Of a DNA stretch of 64,000 bases, positions 39,146-49,876 are shown piece after piece. The DNA comes from Levilactobacillus acidifarinae DSM 19394 = JCM 15949. GTDB lineage: Bacteria; Bacillota; Bacilli; Lactobacillales; Lactobacillaceae. The stretch covers positions 1 through 64,000 of the forward strand of contig NZ_AZDV01000007.1 in NCBI RefSeq assembly GCF_001434835.1, in the 5' to 3' direction. The stretch's first letter is position 1, and every line of letters begins with the position of its first letter. The position numbers were made by a program, and so were the translations under genes. The notes under the pieces are model-generated. The model was not told the origin of the DNA, did no database searches, and saw only the letters and a program-made list of their open reading frames with translations.

Positions 39146-39173
39146 ACTTTATCAGTTTTTGGGATTAAATCAA
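39146..39173 (-). promoter_or_regulatory. probable promoter of aspartokinase-dapF
   Basis: On the minus strand TTGATT (39173-39168), 16-base spacer, TAAAGT (39151-39146). No riboswitch is evident in the short leader. Confidence 0.45.
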
Positions 39174-39234
39174 GCGGTGAATTTTAAATTTGATTTGTAA
39201 AGTTAGAAAACATTTGGAAAAACGATGAGACCCC

Positions 39235-39261
39235 TTGACGAATTATGAGAACTGTTATAAT
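39235..39261 (+). promoter_or_regulatory. promoter of the lysine riboswitch operon
   Basis: TTGACG (39235-39240) and TATAAT (39256-39261) with a short 15-base spacer; reading the -10 as TAATCT two bases later gives 17. Confidence 0.65.
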
Positions 39262-39279
39262 CTAAAACACAATTGAATG

Positions 39280-39527
39280 ATAGAGGTTGCAACCAACATG
39301 AGTATCTCCGTGAGTTCCTGTATGAACGCTGACCGGGGAGAAAGGGACGGTTGCCGAAGCGCTAGGGGATACAGAACCTAGTGAGCTGGGACGGGTCACC
39401 AAGAGGACCCGAACTGTCGTAGCAAAAAATAGTCGGCTACGGGGCGCTTACGACGATAAAAGATACAGACTCTGATCAGATCTGGGATCTCTTTGTTTAC
39501 GTGAGCAAACAAAGAGATCCCTTTTTT
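39280..39527 (+). promoter_or_regulatory. lysine riboswitch (L box) with terminator
   Basis: The aptamer starts with the conserved ATAGAGGTTGCAACCAACATGAGTA-type segment (from 39280). GGGGAGAAAGGGACGGTTGCCGAAG and later helices follow to about 39470. A 15-bp terminator (39484-39498 with 39507-39521) is followed by six T. Lysine binding should favour termination before lysA. The class is well known and the core segments are clear by eye. Confidence 0.93.
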
Positions 39528-39563
39528 CGTTCCCGGGCTAAGGTGAAAGGTAGGAACAAGCAA

Positions 39564-40865
39564 ATGAAGAATCCAGACTTAACCGCGAGTGCCGCGGGAC
39601 ATTTAATGATTGGTGGGGTGGACACCGTTGAACTGGCCCAGCAATTCGGAACACCGTTGGTCGTCTACGACGTGGCGGCGATTCGCCACCAGATTCAAGC
39701 CTTTCGGGATAGTTTAGTGGCTAACGGACTACGGTACCAAATCAGTTACGCCAGCAAAGCGTTTGCCACGGTGGCCATGTACCAACTGGTCAACCAAACG
39801 GGAATCCACACGGACGTGGTGTCCGGCGGCGAACTCTACACGGCCTTACAGGCGGGGTTACCGGCCGAGCGCATCAGCTTTCATGGGAACAACAAATCCC
39901 GGGCCGAATTAGAGATGGCGGTCGATCACCACATTGGGGTCATCATCCTCGATAACTTTTACGAGATTCAACTCCTACACGAAATTTTGCTGGAAAAGAA
40001 TACGAACGTCGACGTGATGCTCCGGTTGACGCCGGGAATTTCGGCGCACACTCACAAGTATATCCAGACCGGCCAGGTCGATAGTAAATTCGGGTTTGAC
40101 GTGGATTCCGGTCAGGCCGATCAAGCGGTCCAGGCCGTGTTGAACATCGAGCAGATGCATTTGATCGGGATTCACGCCCACATCGGGTCCCAAATCTTTG
40201 GCCCCGAAGGATTTGAATTACTGGTCAACAAGTTGGTGGATATTGCCGCCGATTGGCGCGCGAAGTTTCATTACGTGCCACAGATCTTAAACCTCGGTGG
40301 GGGCTTTGGAATTCGGTACACGCAAGCCGACCATCCCCTAGGACCCGAAACGTTTATCGACGACATTGCGGCGGCCTTGAAGAAGCGAGTCGCGCAGCGG
40401 CAACTGGAACTTCCAGAGATCTGGATCGAACCGGGCCGCTCAATCGTGGGACCGGCCGGCTACAACCTCTACACCGTGGGCGCACGCAAGGATATTCCGG
40501 AACTAACCTCGTACGTGGCAGTCGACGGGGGGATGGGCGATAACATTCGGCCAGCACTCTACCAGGCCAAGTACGAAGCGGTTTGCGCCAATCACCTAAA
40601 CGCCCCCACCGTAGAACCCGTGCATTTAGCGGGGAAGTACTGTGAATCCGGCGACATTCTGATCGACCAGGCCGCACTGCCGGCCGTGGTGCCCGGTGAT
40701 TTGGTGGCGGTCCTTGCGACCGGTGCCTACGGGTACTCGATGGCGTCAAACTATAACCGTAATCCGCGACCTGCCGTGGTTTTTGTCGAAAACGGCCAAG
40801 CCAAGTGTGTGGTCCAACGTGAAAGTTATGCCGATTTAACCCGGTTGGATCAACCGTACCTATAG
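39564..40865 (+). CDS. lysA: diaminopimelate decarboxylase
   Basis: The 433-residue fold III PLP enzyme removes CO2 from meso-diaminopimelate to give L-lysine. PLP Lys is Lys65 in SYASKAF. The phosphate-binding GGGFGIRY, EPGRSIVGPAG and the CESGDIL motif with the catalytic Cys from the partner subunit are all present. The ATG at 39564 follows AGGTAGGA after the riboswitch terminator. It is the first gene of the dap operon. Confidence 0.96.
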   Translation: MKNPDLTASAAGHLMIGGVDTVELAQQFGTPLVVYDVAAIRHQIQAFRDSLVANGLRYQISYASKAFATVAMYQLVNQTGIHTDVVSGGELYTALQAGLPAERISFHGNNKSRAELEMAVDHHIGVIILDNFYEIQLLHEILLEKNTNVDVMLRLTPGISAHTHKYIQTGQVDSKFGFDVDSGQADQAVQAVLNIEQMHLIGIHAHIGSQIFGPEGFELLVNKLVDIAADWRAKFHYVPQILNLGGGFGIRYTQADHPLGPETFIDDIAAALKKRVAQRQLELPEIWIEPGRSIVGPAGYNLYTVGARKDIPELTSYVAVDGGMGDNIRPALYQAKYEAVCANHLNAPTVEPVHLAGKYCESGDILIDQAALPAVVPGDLVAVLATGAYGYSMASNYNRNPRPAVVFVENGQAKCVVQRESYADLTRLDQPYL

Positions 40866-40880
40866 ATAGGAGAGAATGAG

Positions 40881-41585
40881 ATGCAAAAATTAAGTGCTGA
40901 AGAAATCATTGCCTACATCGGCAACGCCCAGAAGGTCACCCCGGTCAAGGTCACCCTGAAAGGTCACTTCACGGCCGCCGACATTCCGGCAGACGTCCAG
41001 AGTTTTCTGACGGCGGACTTCGCCATTCTCTACGGCGATTACCGGGCCATCGCCCCGTTACTCGCCGACCGGGATGCGGCCGACTATCATTTAGAAGTGA
41101 CTGCCCAGAACTCGGCGGTCCCGTTACTCCCGATCGAACACGTCAACGCGCGGATCGAACCGGGCGCCATTATCCGCGACCAGGTTACGATTGGCGATAA
41201 CGCCGTGGTCATGATGGGCGCCGTGATTAATATCGGCGCTGAGATTGGGGCGGGGACCATGATCGACATGGGGGCCGTCTTGGGCGGCCGCGCCACGGTT
41301 GGTCAAAATTCCCATATCGGCGCCAACGCCGTTTTGGCTGGTGTGGTCGAACCTGCGTCCGCTAAGCCGGTCACCATCGGCAACAACGTCACGGTGGGCG
41401 CCAACGCGGTGGTCCTCGAAGGCATTGAAGTCGGGGATAACGCCGTGGTCGGCGCGGGGGCCGTGGTCACTAAGGACGTGGCCCCAAACGCCGTGGTCGC
41501 CGGGGTTCCCGCACGGATCTTGAAGGTCAAAGACCAGCAGACCGTTGATAAGACCCACATCGAACAGGACCTCCGCCGCCTATGA
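40881..41585 (+). CDS. dapD: tetrahydrodipicolinate N-acetyltransferase
   Basis: The 234-residue left-handed beta-helix acetyltransferase (also called DapH) acetylates tetrahydrodipicolinate. Hexapeptide repeats run from about 90 to 200 ([35 protein letters not shown]), after an N-terminal alpha/beta domain. It marks the acetyl branch of the pathway. AGGAGAG precedes the ATG, and its stop overlaps the next start by four bases. Confidence 0.94.
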   Translation: MQKLSAEEIIAYIGNAQKVTPVKVTLKGHFTAADIPADVQSFLTADFAILYGDYRAIAPLLADRDAADYHLEVTAQNSAVPLLPIEHVNARIEPGAIIRDQVTIGDNAVVMMGAVINIGAEIGAGTMIDMGAVLGGRATVGQNSHIGANAVLAGVVEPASAKPVTIGNNVTVGANAVVLEGIEVGDNAVVGAGAVVTKDVAPNAVVAGVPARILKVKDQQTVDKTHIEQDLRRL

Positions 41586-42730
41586 CCTTAACTGAAGATC
41601 AACTCATCCAGATTCGCCGCCACCTCCACCAGATTCCGGAGCTGGCGCTACACGAAACGCAAACACACGCCTATTTAAAGGAAGTTATCGCAAGTTTTTC
41701 GCAGGTCTACCTGACCGTCCACGAGGATTCCCGGTTACCCACGGCGTTGCTAGTTCGGGTGGCCGGTAGTCGGCCCCAACGGACCATCGGCTACCGGACC
41801 GACATCGACGCTTTACCGGTCAGTGAGCCGGCCGACCACGCGGTGCGTTCACAGCATCCCGGCGTGATGCACGCCTGCGGACATGACATTCACATGAGTG
41901 TCGCCTTGGGAATCCTGAGTTACTTTGCGACCCACCAGCCGCTCGATAACCTGGTCTTCTTCTTTCAACCCGCCGAGGAAAGCGAAAGCGGGGGCAAACG
42001 GGCCTATGACTTGGGCCTCTTTACCGGCGATTACCGGGTCGACGAGTTCTACGGGCTACACGATAATCCCGATTTACCGACCGGGACGATCGGGTGTCGC
42101 AACGGGACATTATTCGCCGGCACCACGGAGGTCAACCTGACCGTTCACGGTAAGAGTGGTCACGCGGCCTTTCCCCACGAAGCGACCGATGCCGTGGTGA
42201 TCGCCGCGGCTTTGATCCTGCAACTGCAGACCATTATCTCGCGGGACATTGACCCCACGCGCTGTGGCGTGATCACATTTGGGAAGGTCACGGCCGGGAC
42301 AATTCGCAACGTGATTGCCGGGGAGGCCCGGTTAGAAGGGACGATTCGGGGGCTGACTCAGGAGATGCTCTTACGGATCCGCCAACGGGTCCAGGAGGTC
42401 GCTAACGGCGTGGCGGCAACCTACAACGCGACCATTGACGTTGACTTTAATCAGGGCGGGTACTATCCCGTTGAAAATAATCCCAAACTCACCCAACGAT
42501 TCATCACGTACATGCAACGGGCGCCGCAAGTGGCCTTTCAGGAGACCCGACCGGCCATGACGGGTGAGGACTTTGGCTACCTACTCGCGCAGATTCCGGG
42601 GACCATGTTCTGGTTGGGCGTGGATAGTCCCGGTGCGCTGCACGCCGCGACCTTTGTGCCGCACGAGGCAGCCATCATAGCGGGCGTGACGGCCATGACC
42701 GGATTTTTAGAACAACGCATGCAAGCTTAA
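41582..42730 (+). CDS. dapL: N-acetyldiaminopimelate deacetylase
   Basis: The 382-residue M20 family amidohydrolase removes the acetyl group from N-acetyl-LL-diaminopimelate. Metal-binding features include HACGHDIH, the PAEE segment and the GHAAFPHE region of the dimer domain. It looks like a general aminoacylase, but its place between dapD and dapA and four-base overlap with dapD fix the role. Start is ATG 41582. Confidence 0.92.
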   Translation: MTLTEDQLIQIRRHLHQIPELALHETQTHAYLKEVIASFSQVYLTVHEDSRLPTALLVRVAGSRPQRTIGYRTDIDALPVSEPADHAVRSQHPGVMHACGHDIHMSVALGILSYFATHQPLDNLVFFFQPAEESESGGKRAYDLGLFTGDYRVDEFYGLHDNPDLPTGTIGCRNGTLFAGTTEVNLTVHGKSGHAAFPHEATDAVVIAAALILQLQTIISRDIDPTRCGVITFGKVTAGTIRNVIAGEARLEGTIRGLTQEMLLRIRQRVQEVANGVAATYNATIDVDFNQGGYYPVENNPKLTQRFITYMQRAPQVAFQETRPAMTGEDFGYLLAQIPGTMFWLGVDSPGALHAATFVPHEAAIIAGVTAMTGFLEQRMQA

Positions 42731-42743
42731 AAAAGGAGTGGAC

Positions 42744-43634
42744 ATGGTGAAAACAGCAGATTTAATCACGGCAATCATCACACCGTTTAACGCTGACGCA
42801 ACGGCCATCAATTACGAGGCCCTAGAACACCTGACCAACCGGTTGCTGGCCACGGGGACCAACGGATTCGTCATCGGCGGGACCACGGGGGAGACCCCGA
42901 CGTTGACCACGGCCGAAAAATTAGAACTTTACACCCGGTTCGCTAAAATTGTGGCCGGCCGGGCGATGATCATTGCTGGCTGTGGGAGCAACAATACCCA
43001 AGCGACCATTGACTTTACCCGGCAGGTCGCCCAGATTCCGGGGATCGACTACGCCTTAGAAGTGGTACCGTACTACAATAAACCTAATCAACGGGGGATG
43101 GTTGCCCACTTTAAGGCCATCGCGGCCACGGCGGGTTTGCCAATCATCATCTATAACATTCCCGGCCGGACCGGGGTCACCATGACCAAGGAAACTGTCG
43201 TGGAATTGGCGCAGGTCGCTAACGTGGCGGGCATCAAGCAGTGTGGGTCGCTGAGTGACCTGGAATACATTGTGGAACACGCGCCGCAGGACTTTCTGGT
43301 TTACACCGGTGAAGACGCCCAAGCCTTGTTCGCCAAGGTGATCGGGGCGACCGGCGTGGTCTCCGTGGCCTCACACCTTTACGGCGATCAGATGGCGGCG
43401 ATGTATCACAGTCTAGAAACCGGCCACGTGCAACACGCCGGGGCACTGCAACGCCAATTGACGCCCAAGATGGCGGCACTGTTTATGTACCCGTCACCGG
43501 CGCCGGTCAAGGCCGTGTTGAACGACCGGGGTTATCAAGTTGGCGGCTGTCGGTTGCCGATTCAGACCCTAACGGCCGACGAAAAGGCTCGGCTTTACCA
43601 GGCGTTAGGTGACAAAGAGGAGGTCCAGGAATGA
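42744..43634 (+). CDS. dapA: 4-hydroxy-tetrahydrodipicolinate synthase
   Basis: The 296-residue (beta/alpha)8 class I aldolase condenses pyruvate with aspartate semialdehyde. [10 protein letters not shown] binds substrate carboxylate, YNIPGRTG holds the catalytic Tyr, and the Schiff-base Lys is in AGIKQCGS (more often GIKEAS). Start ATG 42744 follows AAAAGGAG; a GTG at 42738 lies inside that site. The end overlaps dapB by four bases. Confidence 0.94.
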   Translation: MVKTADLITAIITPFNADATAINYEALEHLTNRLLATGTNGFVIGGTTGETPTLTTAEKLELYTRFAKIVAGRAMIIAGCGSNNTQATIDFTRQVAQIPGIDYALEVVPYYNKPNQRGMVAHFKAIAATAGLPIIIYNIPGRTGVTMTKETVVELAQVANVAGIKQCGSLSDLEYIVEHAPQDFLVYTGEDAQALFAKVIGATGVVSVASHLYGDQMAAMYHSLETGHVQHAGALQRQLTPKMAALFMYPSPAPVKAVLNDRGYQVGGCRLPIQTLTADEKARLYQALGDKEEVQE

Positions 43635-44407
43635 TTTCAGCGATTGTGTCCGGGTTTACCGGCGCCATGGGGCAAAAGGTCCTTGCCATGCTTCAAGCGG
43701 ACGCGCAACTCCAACTAGTTGGCGTCTACAATCCGTCCGTGACGGACTTGACGCCCACGACGTACGGGCTAGAACCGACCGTTTTGGTCTTTAACCAGCT
43801 CGAGCAGATTACGATTGGCGCCGACGTGTGGATCGATTTCAGTACGCCGGGTGGGGCGTTTGCCAACACCCAGTTCGCCATTGAACACGGAATCCGACCC
43901 GTTATCGGGACCAGCGGGATGAGTGAGGCCCAGATTGCGGACCTGAAACGCTTGGCCGACCAACGGCACGTGGGCGGGATCATTGCCGCCAACTTCGGGG
44001 TTTCGGCCGTACTAATGATGAAGTTCGCCCAATTGGCGGCTAAGTACTTCGCTCACGCCGAGGTGGTGGAATACCACCATGACGATAAGCTAGACGCACC
44101 GTCCGGCACCGCCCTGAACACGGCCAAGTTGATTTACGACGCTCAGGGCCACGACGAGTCCGGAAATCCCCGGGAACAAGATCCCCTGGGGGCACGCGGT
44201 GGGGACTATCACGGCATCAAGATCCACGCGATTCGTTTACCCGGCTTTGTGGCCGACGAGGAAGCCATTTTCGGTGGGCCCGGTGAAACGTTGACCATCA
44301 AGCAAAGCACCACCGACCGGACGTCATTTATGACCGGTGTGCGGCTGGCGCTGGATGCGGTGATGACGCGCGATGAATTAATCGTGGGGTTGGAGCAATT
44401 GATTTAG
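43631..44407 (+). CDS. dapB: 4-hydroxy-tetrahydrodipicolinate reductase
   Basis: The 258-residue NAD(P)H-dependent reductase has the nucleotide loop GFTGAMGQ near the N-terminus and the catalytic motif [20 protein letters not shown]-type loop appears as GTSGMSE. It completes the path to tetrahydrodipicolinate. Its ATG overlaps the dapA stop (ATGA). Confidence 0.95.
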   Translation: MISAIVSGFTGAMGQKVLAMLQADAQLQLVGVYNPSVTDLTPTTYGLEPTVLVFNQLEQITIGADVWIDFSTPGGAFANTQFAIEHGIRPVIGTSGMSEAQIADLKRLADQRHVGGIIAANFGVSAVLMMKFAQLAAKYFAHAEVVEYHHDDKLDAPSGTALNTAKLIYDAQGHDESGNPREQDPLGARGGDYHGIKIHAIRLPGFVADEEAIFGGPGETLTIKQSTTDRTSFMTGVRLALDAVMTRDELIVGLEQLI

Positions 44408-44548
44408 GGCGCCGATAAGTGCTTCGGACGAAAGAATGAACAATTTGTGAAAACGCAGACAAGTGAATGGTTTCAGGGTATGCTAGTAGCAGGCTGGCTG
44501 ATTAGACGACCAGCACCAGCGAAAATTTAACGAATGAGGTGAGGGCGC

Positions 44549-45745
44549 ATGCCCCAATTAGATGCAAACGTCAAGGATATCGTGAACCAAACCGTAGCTC
44601 CCATCGGGATTTCCCCGATTCGATACTTCGCCCAGAAGTTCGCAAAGATTCCCGATTTAATCAAGTTAACGTTAGGCGAACCCGACTTTAACGTGCCCGA
44701 ACACGTCAAGCAGGCCGCCATCGACAGTATCAAGGCCAACAAGTCCCACTACGCCCCGCAAAAGGGAATTTTACCCTTGCGGCAGGCCATTAGTGACTAC
44801 CTAGACGACCGGTTTGGGGTGCATTACGATCCCGCAACGGAAGTGGTGGTCACGGTCGGCGCGACGGAGGCCATCTTCGCGGCGTTCGGGGCCATCTTAA
44901 ACCCCGGTGACAAGGTTTTAATTCCCACGCCAACATTTTCGTTGTACATGGCGGTGGTGAAGCTGTTCGGGGCCATTCCGGTGGAAATCGATACCACGGC
45001 CGACGGGTTTCAACTGACCGGTAAGCATTTACAAGCGGTGATCGATCGCGAAGGTGCTGAGAACGTGAAGGCGTTGGTCCTGAACTTCCCGGGCAACCCC
45101 ACGGGATTTGAATACACCCGGGCGCAACTGGAAGAGATCGCCAACGTGGTACGTGATCAATCCATGTACGTGATGACCGACGAAATTTACGCCGAATTAA
45201 CGTACGACCAACCCCACGTGTCGATGGCCGAACTGCTGCCCGGTAAAAGCATTTTAGTTAACGGGCTATCCAAATCGCACGCGATGACCGGCTACCGGGT
45301 GGGCTACTTTGTGGGTCCGGCCGACTTTATCGCCAACGCCACGAAGGTCCACGGGTTTGCCGTGACCAGCGTGTCGAACCCGGCCCAGTACGCGGCGCTA
45401 GCGGCGTTGACCACCGGCCGCGACGATGCTAAGCCCATGTGCGAAGCCTACCGTCAACGGCGCGACTTCGTGGTGGCAAAGTTAAACGCTTTAGGGTACC
45501 AGACCTTAAAACCTGCCGGGGCCTTCTATACCTTCTCGAAGATTCCCGCCGAATTTCAGTTGAGTTCGGTTGAATTTGCCGAGAAGCTAGCCGAAGAAGG
45601 CAAGGTGGGGGTGACGCCGGGGAACTGTTTCGGGGAGAGCGGTGAAGGCTACTTCCGGATTTCCTATGCGGCGTCCATGGCCGATATTCAAACGGCGATG
45701 GCTCGGTTGGCCGTCTTTACGGAGAAATTAACGCAACACGCTTAG
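44549..45745 (+). CDS. patA: N-acetyl-LL-diaminopimelate aminotransferase
   Basis: The 398-residue fold type I aminotransferase (class I/II) has LGEPDFNVPEH at the N-terminus, NFPGNPTG, TDEIYAEL and the PLP Lys in NGLSKSHAMTGYR. General aminotransferases look alike; location after dapB and before asd points to the N-acetyl-diaminopimelate step (PatA). It starts behind GAGGTGAGG, 141 bases after dapB. A local promoter is possible but I could not place one with confidence. Confidence 0.88.
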   Translation: MPQLDANVKDIVNQTVAPIGISPIRYFAQKFAKIPDLIKLTLGEPDFNVPEHVKQAAIDSIKANKSHYAPQKGILPLRQAISDYLDDRFGVHYDPATEVVVTVGATEAIFAAFGAILNPGDKVLIPTPTFSLYMAVVKLFGAIPVEIDTTADGFQLTGKHLQAVIDREGAENVKALVLNFPGNPTGFEYTRAQLEEIANVVRDQSMYVMTDEIYAELTYDQPHVSMAELLPGKSILVNGLSKSHAMTGYRVGYFVGPADFIANATKVHGFAVTSVSNPAQYAALAALTTGRDDAKPMCEAYRQRRDFVVAKLNALGYQTLKPAGAFYTFSKIPAEFQLSSVEFAEKLAEEGKVGVTPGNCFGESGEGYFRISYAASMADIQTAMARLAVFTEKLTQHA

Positions 45746-45778
45746 ATTTAGTGGCATATGAGAAAGGGTGACAGGTTT

Positions 45779-46831
45779 ATGAGTGAAGGGTATATAGTGG
45801 CAATTTTAGGGGCGACGGGTGCCGTGGGAACGCGGATGATTCAACAGTTAGCCGCTTCGACGATTCCGGTCGCCAAGTTGAAGTTATTAGCCTCCCAACG
45901 TTCGGCGGGCAAGGTGCTCACGTTTAAGGACCAGCAGGTGACGGTGGAAGAAGCCAAGCCGGAATCGTTTACCGGCGTCGACATCGTGTTAGCTTCGGCG
46001 GGCGGGAGCGTGTCTAAGAAATTCCTGCCGGAAGCCGTTAAGCGCGGGGCGGTCTGTGTCGACAACACCAGTGCCTTTCGGATGGAGCCAGACGTGCCGT
46101 TGGTGGTTCCCGAGGTCAACGAGAACGTGTTGCCGCGGCATCACGGTATTATCGCCAACCCAAACTGTTCGACCATCATGATGATGGTGGCCTTGGAACC
46201 GATTCGTCAGGCCGTGGGACTCAAGCAGATCATCGTGTCGACCTATCAGGCCGCTTCTGGTGCGGGCCAGTCCGCACTAAACGAACTGTACAGTGAAGCC
46301 CAGGATTACCTGGATCACAAAGACATGCAAGCGACGATCTTCCCGACCAAGGGGGAACCCAAGCACTACCCGTTAGCCTTTAACTTATTGCCGCAAATTG
46401 ATGTGTTGGAAGATAACTATTACTCCCACGAAGAGTGGAAAATGATTCACGAAACCAAGAAAATCATGTTGAACGACATGGACGCGCCCGACATTAAGGT
46501 CACGGCGACCTGTGTGCGGGTGCCCGTCCCGATTAGTCACGGGGAATCCGTCTGGATCGATACCGGCGATCCGGACGCCACGGTCGACGAACTCAGAGCG
46601 GCGATCGACGCGGCGCCCGGCGTGGTCTTACAGGACGACCCGGCCCATCAGGTCTACCCGCAACCCATCAACGCGACCGGCAAGCGCGAGACTTTCGTGG
46701 GGCGGATTCGTGCCGATTTGGAAAATCCGGGGGCGTTCAATCTCTGGATTGTGTCCGATAACCTGTTAAAGGGTGCGGCGTGGAACACGGTTCAAATCGC
46801 GGAACGCTTAGTTGCCCAAAAGCTGGTCTAA
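45779..46831 (+). CDS. asd: aspartate-semialdehyde dehydrogenase
   Basis: The 350-residue enzyme reduces aspartyl phosphate to aspartate semialdehyde. NADP loop GATGAVG (11-17), catalytic Cys130 in NPNCSTI, and the HGESVWI segment with the active His are present. ATG 45779 follows AAAGGGTGA; the ATG at 45758 has no binding site. It lies 33 bases after patA, closing the lysine block. Confidence 0.95.
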   Translation: MSEGYIVAILGATGAVGTRMIQQLAASTIPVAKLKLLASQRSAGKVLTFKDQQVTVEEAKPESFTGVDIVLASAGGSVSKKFLPEAVKRGAVCVDNTSAFRMEPDVPLVVPEVNENVLPRHHGIIANPNCSTIMMMVALEPIRQAVGLKQIIVSTYQAASGAGQSALNELYSEAQDYLDHKDMQATIFPTKGEPKHYPLAFNLLPQIDVLEDNYYSHEEWKMIHETKKIMLNDMDAPDIKVTATCVRVPVPISHGESVWIDTGDPDATVDELRAAIDAAPGVVLQDDPAHQVYPQPINATGKRETFVGRIRADLENPGAFNLWIVSDNLLKGAAWNTVQIAERLVAQKLV

Positions 46832-46981
46832 GTATTGTCTTAAAGTGAAGAAACGTTTGACCGGTGCGTGTGGGCAAAACGGGTACCGGTGAGCCAAACG
46901 ACACGTTAGAAAAGGGGATATCCGGCTGGTGTTTCATGACCGGGTTTGGGCATTCCCAATCAACTGAATTCAGACCAGACT

Positions 46982-47019
46982 AATAGGGGACCTTCGCAAG
47001 TTGCGAAGGTCCCCTATTA
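46982..47019. terminator. bidirectional hairpin between convergent genes
   Basis: AATAGGGGACCTTCGCAA is followed by its exact inverse after a single base. The stem serves asd and the convergent amidotransferase gene. T runs are short on both sides. Confidence 0.65.
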
Positions 47020-47042
47020 ACGTTTCCGGTTAGTTTTGCAGG

Positions 47043-47759
47043 CTAGTTCAAACGATCCACGAAGGCCTGAAACAGGGCCCGTTGCCGCGGGTCTTCCGCC
47101 CACATGTTTTCGGGGTGCCACTGAACGCCCTGAACGTTGACGTTGGGCGTTTCGATGCCTTCGATCACCCCGTCGTTGGCCCGGGCAACCACCCGCACAC
47201 CGGGCGCCGGGGTCTTGATGGCCTGATGATGGCGCGAGTTAACGAAGGGGTGGGGACCCACCGCCCGTTGGAGTGCCGAAGGACCGACCGTGACGTGGTG
47301 GGTCGGCAGATTTCCGGGCGCCTGTTGGTGGTGTTGAATCCGATAGTCGCTAGGGTATTGGGAGGCCAGATCCTGATAGAGGGTGCCCCCCAGGGCGACG
47401 TTAATGATTTGCATTCCCCGACAGATGCCTAGAATGGGGATGTGCTGGGCCACCGCGTGCTGAGCCAGAGCGACTTCGAACAGGTCGCGGGGGCGGTAGG
47501 TGAGGCCTAACGCCGGAACGGGGTCCTCCCCGAAGAGGGTGGGGTCGATGTCCGGCCCGCCGGTAAAGATGATGCCGTCCAGTCGACTGAGCAGGCCGTC
47601 TACCTGGTCTGCCGGTAAGTGGGGCAGACTGACGGGAATGCCACCGGTCGCCAGTACCGCGTTGACCGCGTCACGGGGGACGAAGTCGGCGTGTTTTTCG
47701 TTGATGACGGGTGTCGTTTCGAAGAGGACATCCGCCGTGATCCCAATAAGTTTACGCAT
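47043..47759 (-). CDS. class I glutamine amidotransferase-like hydrolase (PuuD family)
   Basis: The 238-residue protein of the gamma-glutamyl-gamma-aminobutyrate hydrolase type hydrolyses gamma-glutamyl bonds. The nucleophile Cys is in GICRGMQ, the His/Glu pair in QWHPEN, and TGGPDIDP forms the oxyanion strand. The ATG at 47759 follows AAGGGAG; a TTG nine bases earlier abuts that site. No polyamine genes are nearby, so the substrate is open. Confidence 0.9.
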   Translation of the reverse strand: MRKLIGITADVLFETTPVINEKHADFVPRDAVNAVLATGGIPVSLPHLPADQVDGLLSRLDGIIFTGGPDIDPTLFGEDPVPALGLTYRPRDLFEVALAQHAVAQHIPILGICRGMQIINVALGGTLYQDLASQYPSDYRIQHHQQAPGNLPTHHVTVGPSALQRAVGPHPFVNSRHHQAIKTPAPGVRVVARANDGVIEGIETPNVNVQGVQWHPENMWAEDPRQRALFQAFVDRLN

Positions 47760-48046
47760 TAAAGCCAACTCCCTTATGCTGTTGTCATAGAGCTAATTCT
47801 AGCTGAAGGGCCCTGATTGTCAACTGGTGTTCTTCTCTGACGACGGTTGTGGTGGTCAGGTCCGTAACCGTTACGAGAAAAGTCCTAGGGAAACGTGAAA
47901 ATTCATCACGTTAGGGTGGCCACTCAGCACCTTAACCGCGGGATTTCTAGTGATTTGGTAACATTTTAGGCTAACCAGTTAAACGGTGCACCCATCAATC
48001 CGCTGCTGTGTTAAAATATGGCTTAGACGTTTTAGGGGGCGAGACC

Positions 48047-48409
48047 ATGATTTACGGCACCGGTATTGATATTACGGATTTAGCCCGGGTCAAAGAAGTG
48101 GTGACGAAGTATCCCAACTTTTTGACGCGGGTATTAACGCCCGGCGAACTTGCCGATTATCAACAATTAAGTGGTCAGCGGGCCATCGAGTATCTGGGTG
48201 GGCGTTGGTCGGTTAAGGAGTCCTATGGGAAGGCTCTGGGCACCGGTATCGGGCACGACTTTGGGTTTCAAGACCTCGAGGTGCGCGACAATACCGCGGG
48301 ACGTCCCGTCGTTAAGTTTCAACCATTTGGGGGCATGGCTCACGTGTCGATTTCCCACACCGCGAGCGTGGTCATGACACAGGTTATTCTAGAAAGAGGG
48401 CAGGCATAA
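48047..48409 (+). CDS. acpS: holo-[acyl-carrier-protein] synthase
   Basis: The 120-residue phosphopantetheinyl transferase activates acyl carrier protein. [12 protein letters not shown] with Asp8 and [16 protein letters not shown] with the conserved Glu bind magnesium and CoA, and HVSISHT is near the end. ATG 48047 follows AGGGGGC. The stop overlaps the alr ATG by one base, an arrangement common in Bacillales and lactobacilli. The 47769-48046 gap shows nothing else. Confidence 0.95.
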   Translation: MIYGTGIDITDLARVKEVVTKYPNFLTRVLTPGELADYQQLSGQRAIEYLGGRWSVKESYGKALGTGIGHDFGFQDLEVRDNTAGRPVVKFQPFGGMAHVSISHTASVVMTQVILERGQA

Positions 48410-49536
48410 TGGCAGTAGGGAAACATCGGCCAACGCGCTTGGTGATTGATCGCCAAGCCTTACGGCACAACATTCAGACAGAGGTTAAACGCTTAAAGTC
48501 GGACTGTGAACTCTTCATGGTCGTCAAGGCTAACGGGTACGGTCACGGGGCCGCGCAGGTCGCCCAAGCGGCTAAGGACGCGGGGGCCACGGGTTTTTGC
48601 GTGGCGATTTTAGACGAAGCATTAGAATTACGGGCTGCCGGCTTTAACGAACCGATTCTGGTTTTGGGCGTGACGCGACCAGAGGATGCCGTGTTAATGG
48701 CCCAAGCCCAGGTATCGACCGTGGTGGCGGACCTGAAGTGGTTGCAAGAGGCCAGTCGTTATCTGGAACTTACACACCATAACCGACCGCTTAACGTCCA
48801 CTTAGGCTTAGATACCGGGATGGGCCGAATTGGGTTTCGGACTACCGATGACCTGAAGGCCGCCCTGAACTTTCTGAGCGTTAAGGTCGACGACTTTAAC
48901 TTTGAAGGGATCTTTACCCACTTCTCCACGGCCGACGATCCGGACGACACGTACTTTAAACAACAGGTCGCGAAGTGGCAAGCCTTAACGGCAGTCTTGC
49001 CGTTCCGGCCACGTTACGTGCACGTCTCGAATTCCGCCACGAGCCTGTGGCACGACGCTTGCAACGACAACATGGTCCGGTTTGGGGTCGCCGGTTACGG
49101 GCTAAACCCGTCTGGGACGGCCATTACCACCACGCCTTATCCGTTACAGCCCGCTATGCAATTGGTCAGCGAACTGGTCTACACGAAACGGTTACACGCG
49201 GGCGAATCCGTGAGTTACGGCGCGACCTATACGGCGCAAGCCGACGAATGGATCGGCACGGTACCAATTGGGTACGCGGACGGTTACGAACGTCGTCTTC
49301 AGGGTTTCCACGTGCTCGTCGGGGGCCAGTTCTGCGAAATCGTCGGCCGGGTTTGCATGGACCAACTGATGGTGCGCTTACCGCAGAATTACGTGCGGGG
49401 GACCCGGGTAACGTTGGTCGGTCAAAATGGTGGCCAGACGATCACGTTACAAGATGTGGCGGACTACTGTGGGACGATCCATTACGAGATTGCGTGCGGC
49501 TTCACCAGTCGTTTGCCGCGACACTATCTCAATTAA
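48409..49536 (+). CDS. alr: alanine racemase
   Basis: The 375-residue fold III PLP enzyme makes D-alanine for peptidoglycan and teichoic acids. PLP Lys40 lies in [10 protein letters not shown], and the catalytic Tyr is in [20 protein letters not shown] is conserved near the C-terminus. It is coupled to acpS (TAATG) and followed by the mazF pair, the usual Gram-positive order. Confidence 0.96.
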   Translation: MAVGKHRPTRLVIDRQALRHNIQTEVKRLKSDCELFMVVKANGYGHGAAQVAQAAKDAGATGFCVAILDEALELRAAGFNEPILVLGVTRPEDAVLMAQAQVSTVVADLKWLQEASRYLELTHHNRPLNVHLGLDTGMGRIGFRTTDDLKAALNFLSVKVDDFNFEGIFTHFSTADDPDDTYFKQQVAKWQALTAVLPFRPRYVHVSNSATSLWHDACNDNMVRFGVAGYGLNPSGTAITTTPYPLQPAMQLVSELVYTKRLHAGESVSYGATYTAQADEWIGTVPIGYADGYERRLQGFHVLVGGQFCEIVGRVCMDQLMVRLPQNYVRGTRVTLVGQNGGQTITLQDVADYCGTIHYEIACGFTSRLPRHYLN

Positions 49537-49618
49537 TTTATATGGATTGTCGTTTCAAGGGTAATTGATTCGTGGTAAACTGTATGAGAAGAGTTGATTA
49601 ACCACTAGGAGGGTTATC

Positions 49619-49846
49619 ATGATCCGTTCTCAGCAAGCAGTTCACCCTAAGTTTCGGGTGCAGATCTCTCGGAATGTTCGGCGACAGGCGTTAGTGCCCC
49701 TACCGGCGGCGGATGCGCAGCAGTTGGCCTTGATTATTGGTTACCAGGCAATGGCGTTGATCAATCGCGATTTAACGCGGGCCTTTACGCCCTGTGAGGA
49801 AGAAGCAGAGCGCCGGTTGACTCAATTTCGCATGACACAACATTAA
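49619..49846 (+). CDS. small protein in antitoxin position before mazF
   Basis: The 75-residue basic protein is encoded behind a strong site (AGGAGGGTTATC) between alr and mazF, the place where mazE lies in Bacillus. Its sequence (FRVQISRNVRRQALVPLPAADAQ, then an acidic EEEAERR near the end) does not show the ribbon-helix-helix pattern of Bacillus MazE nor the E. coli MazE barrel. It ends with QFRMTQH. By position it could be the antitoxin; this is inference. Confidence 0.65.
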   Translation: MIRSQQAVHPKFRVQISRNVRRQALVPLPAADAQQLALIIGYQAMALINRDLTRAFTPCEEEAERRLTQFRMTQH

Positions 49847-49876
49847 TAATATAATAGAGATAGGGGATGGCGGCCC

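Noticed and set aside
46860-46920. CGTTTgACCGGT / ACCGGT..AAACG hairpin after asd
   Set aside because: Imperfect, no T run and no relation to the repeat family; I see no function.
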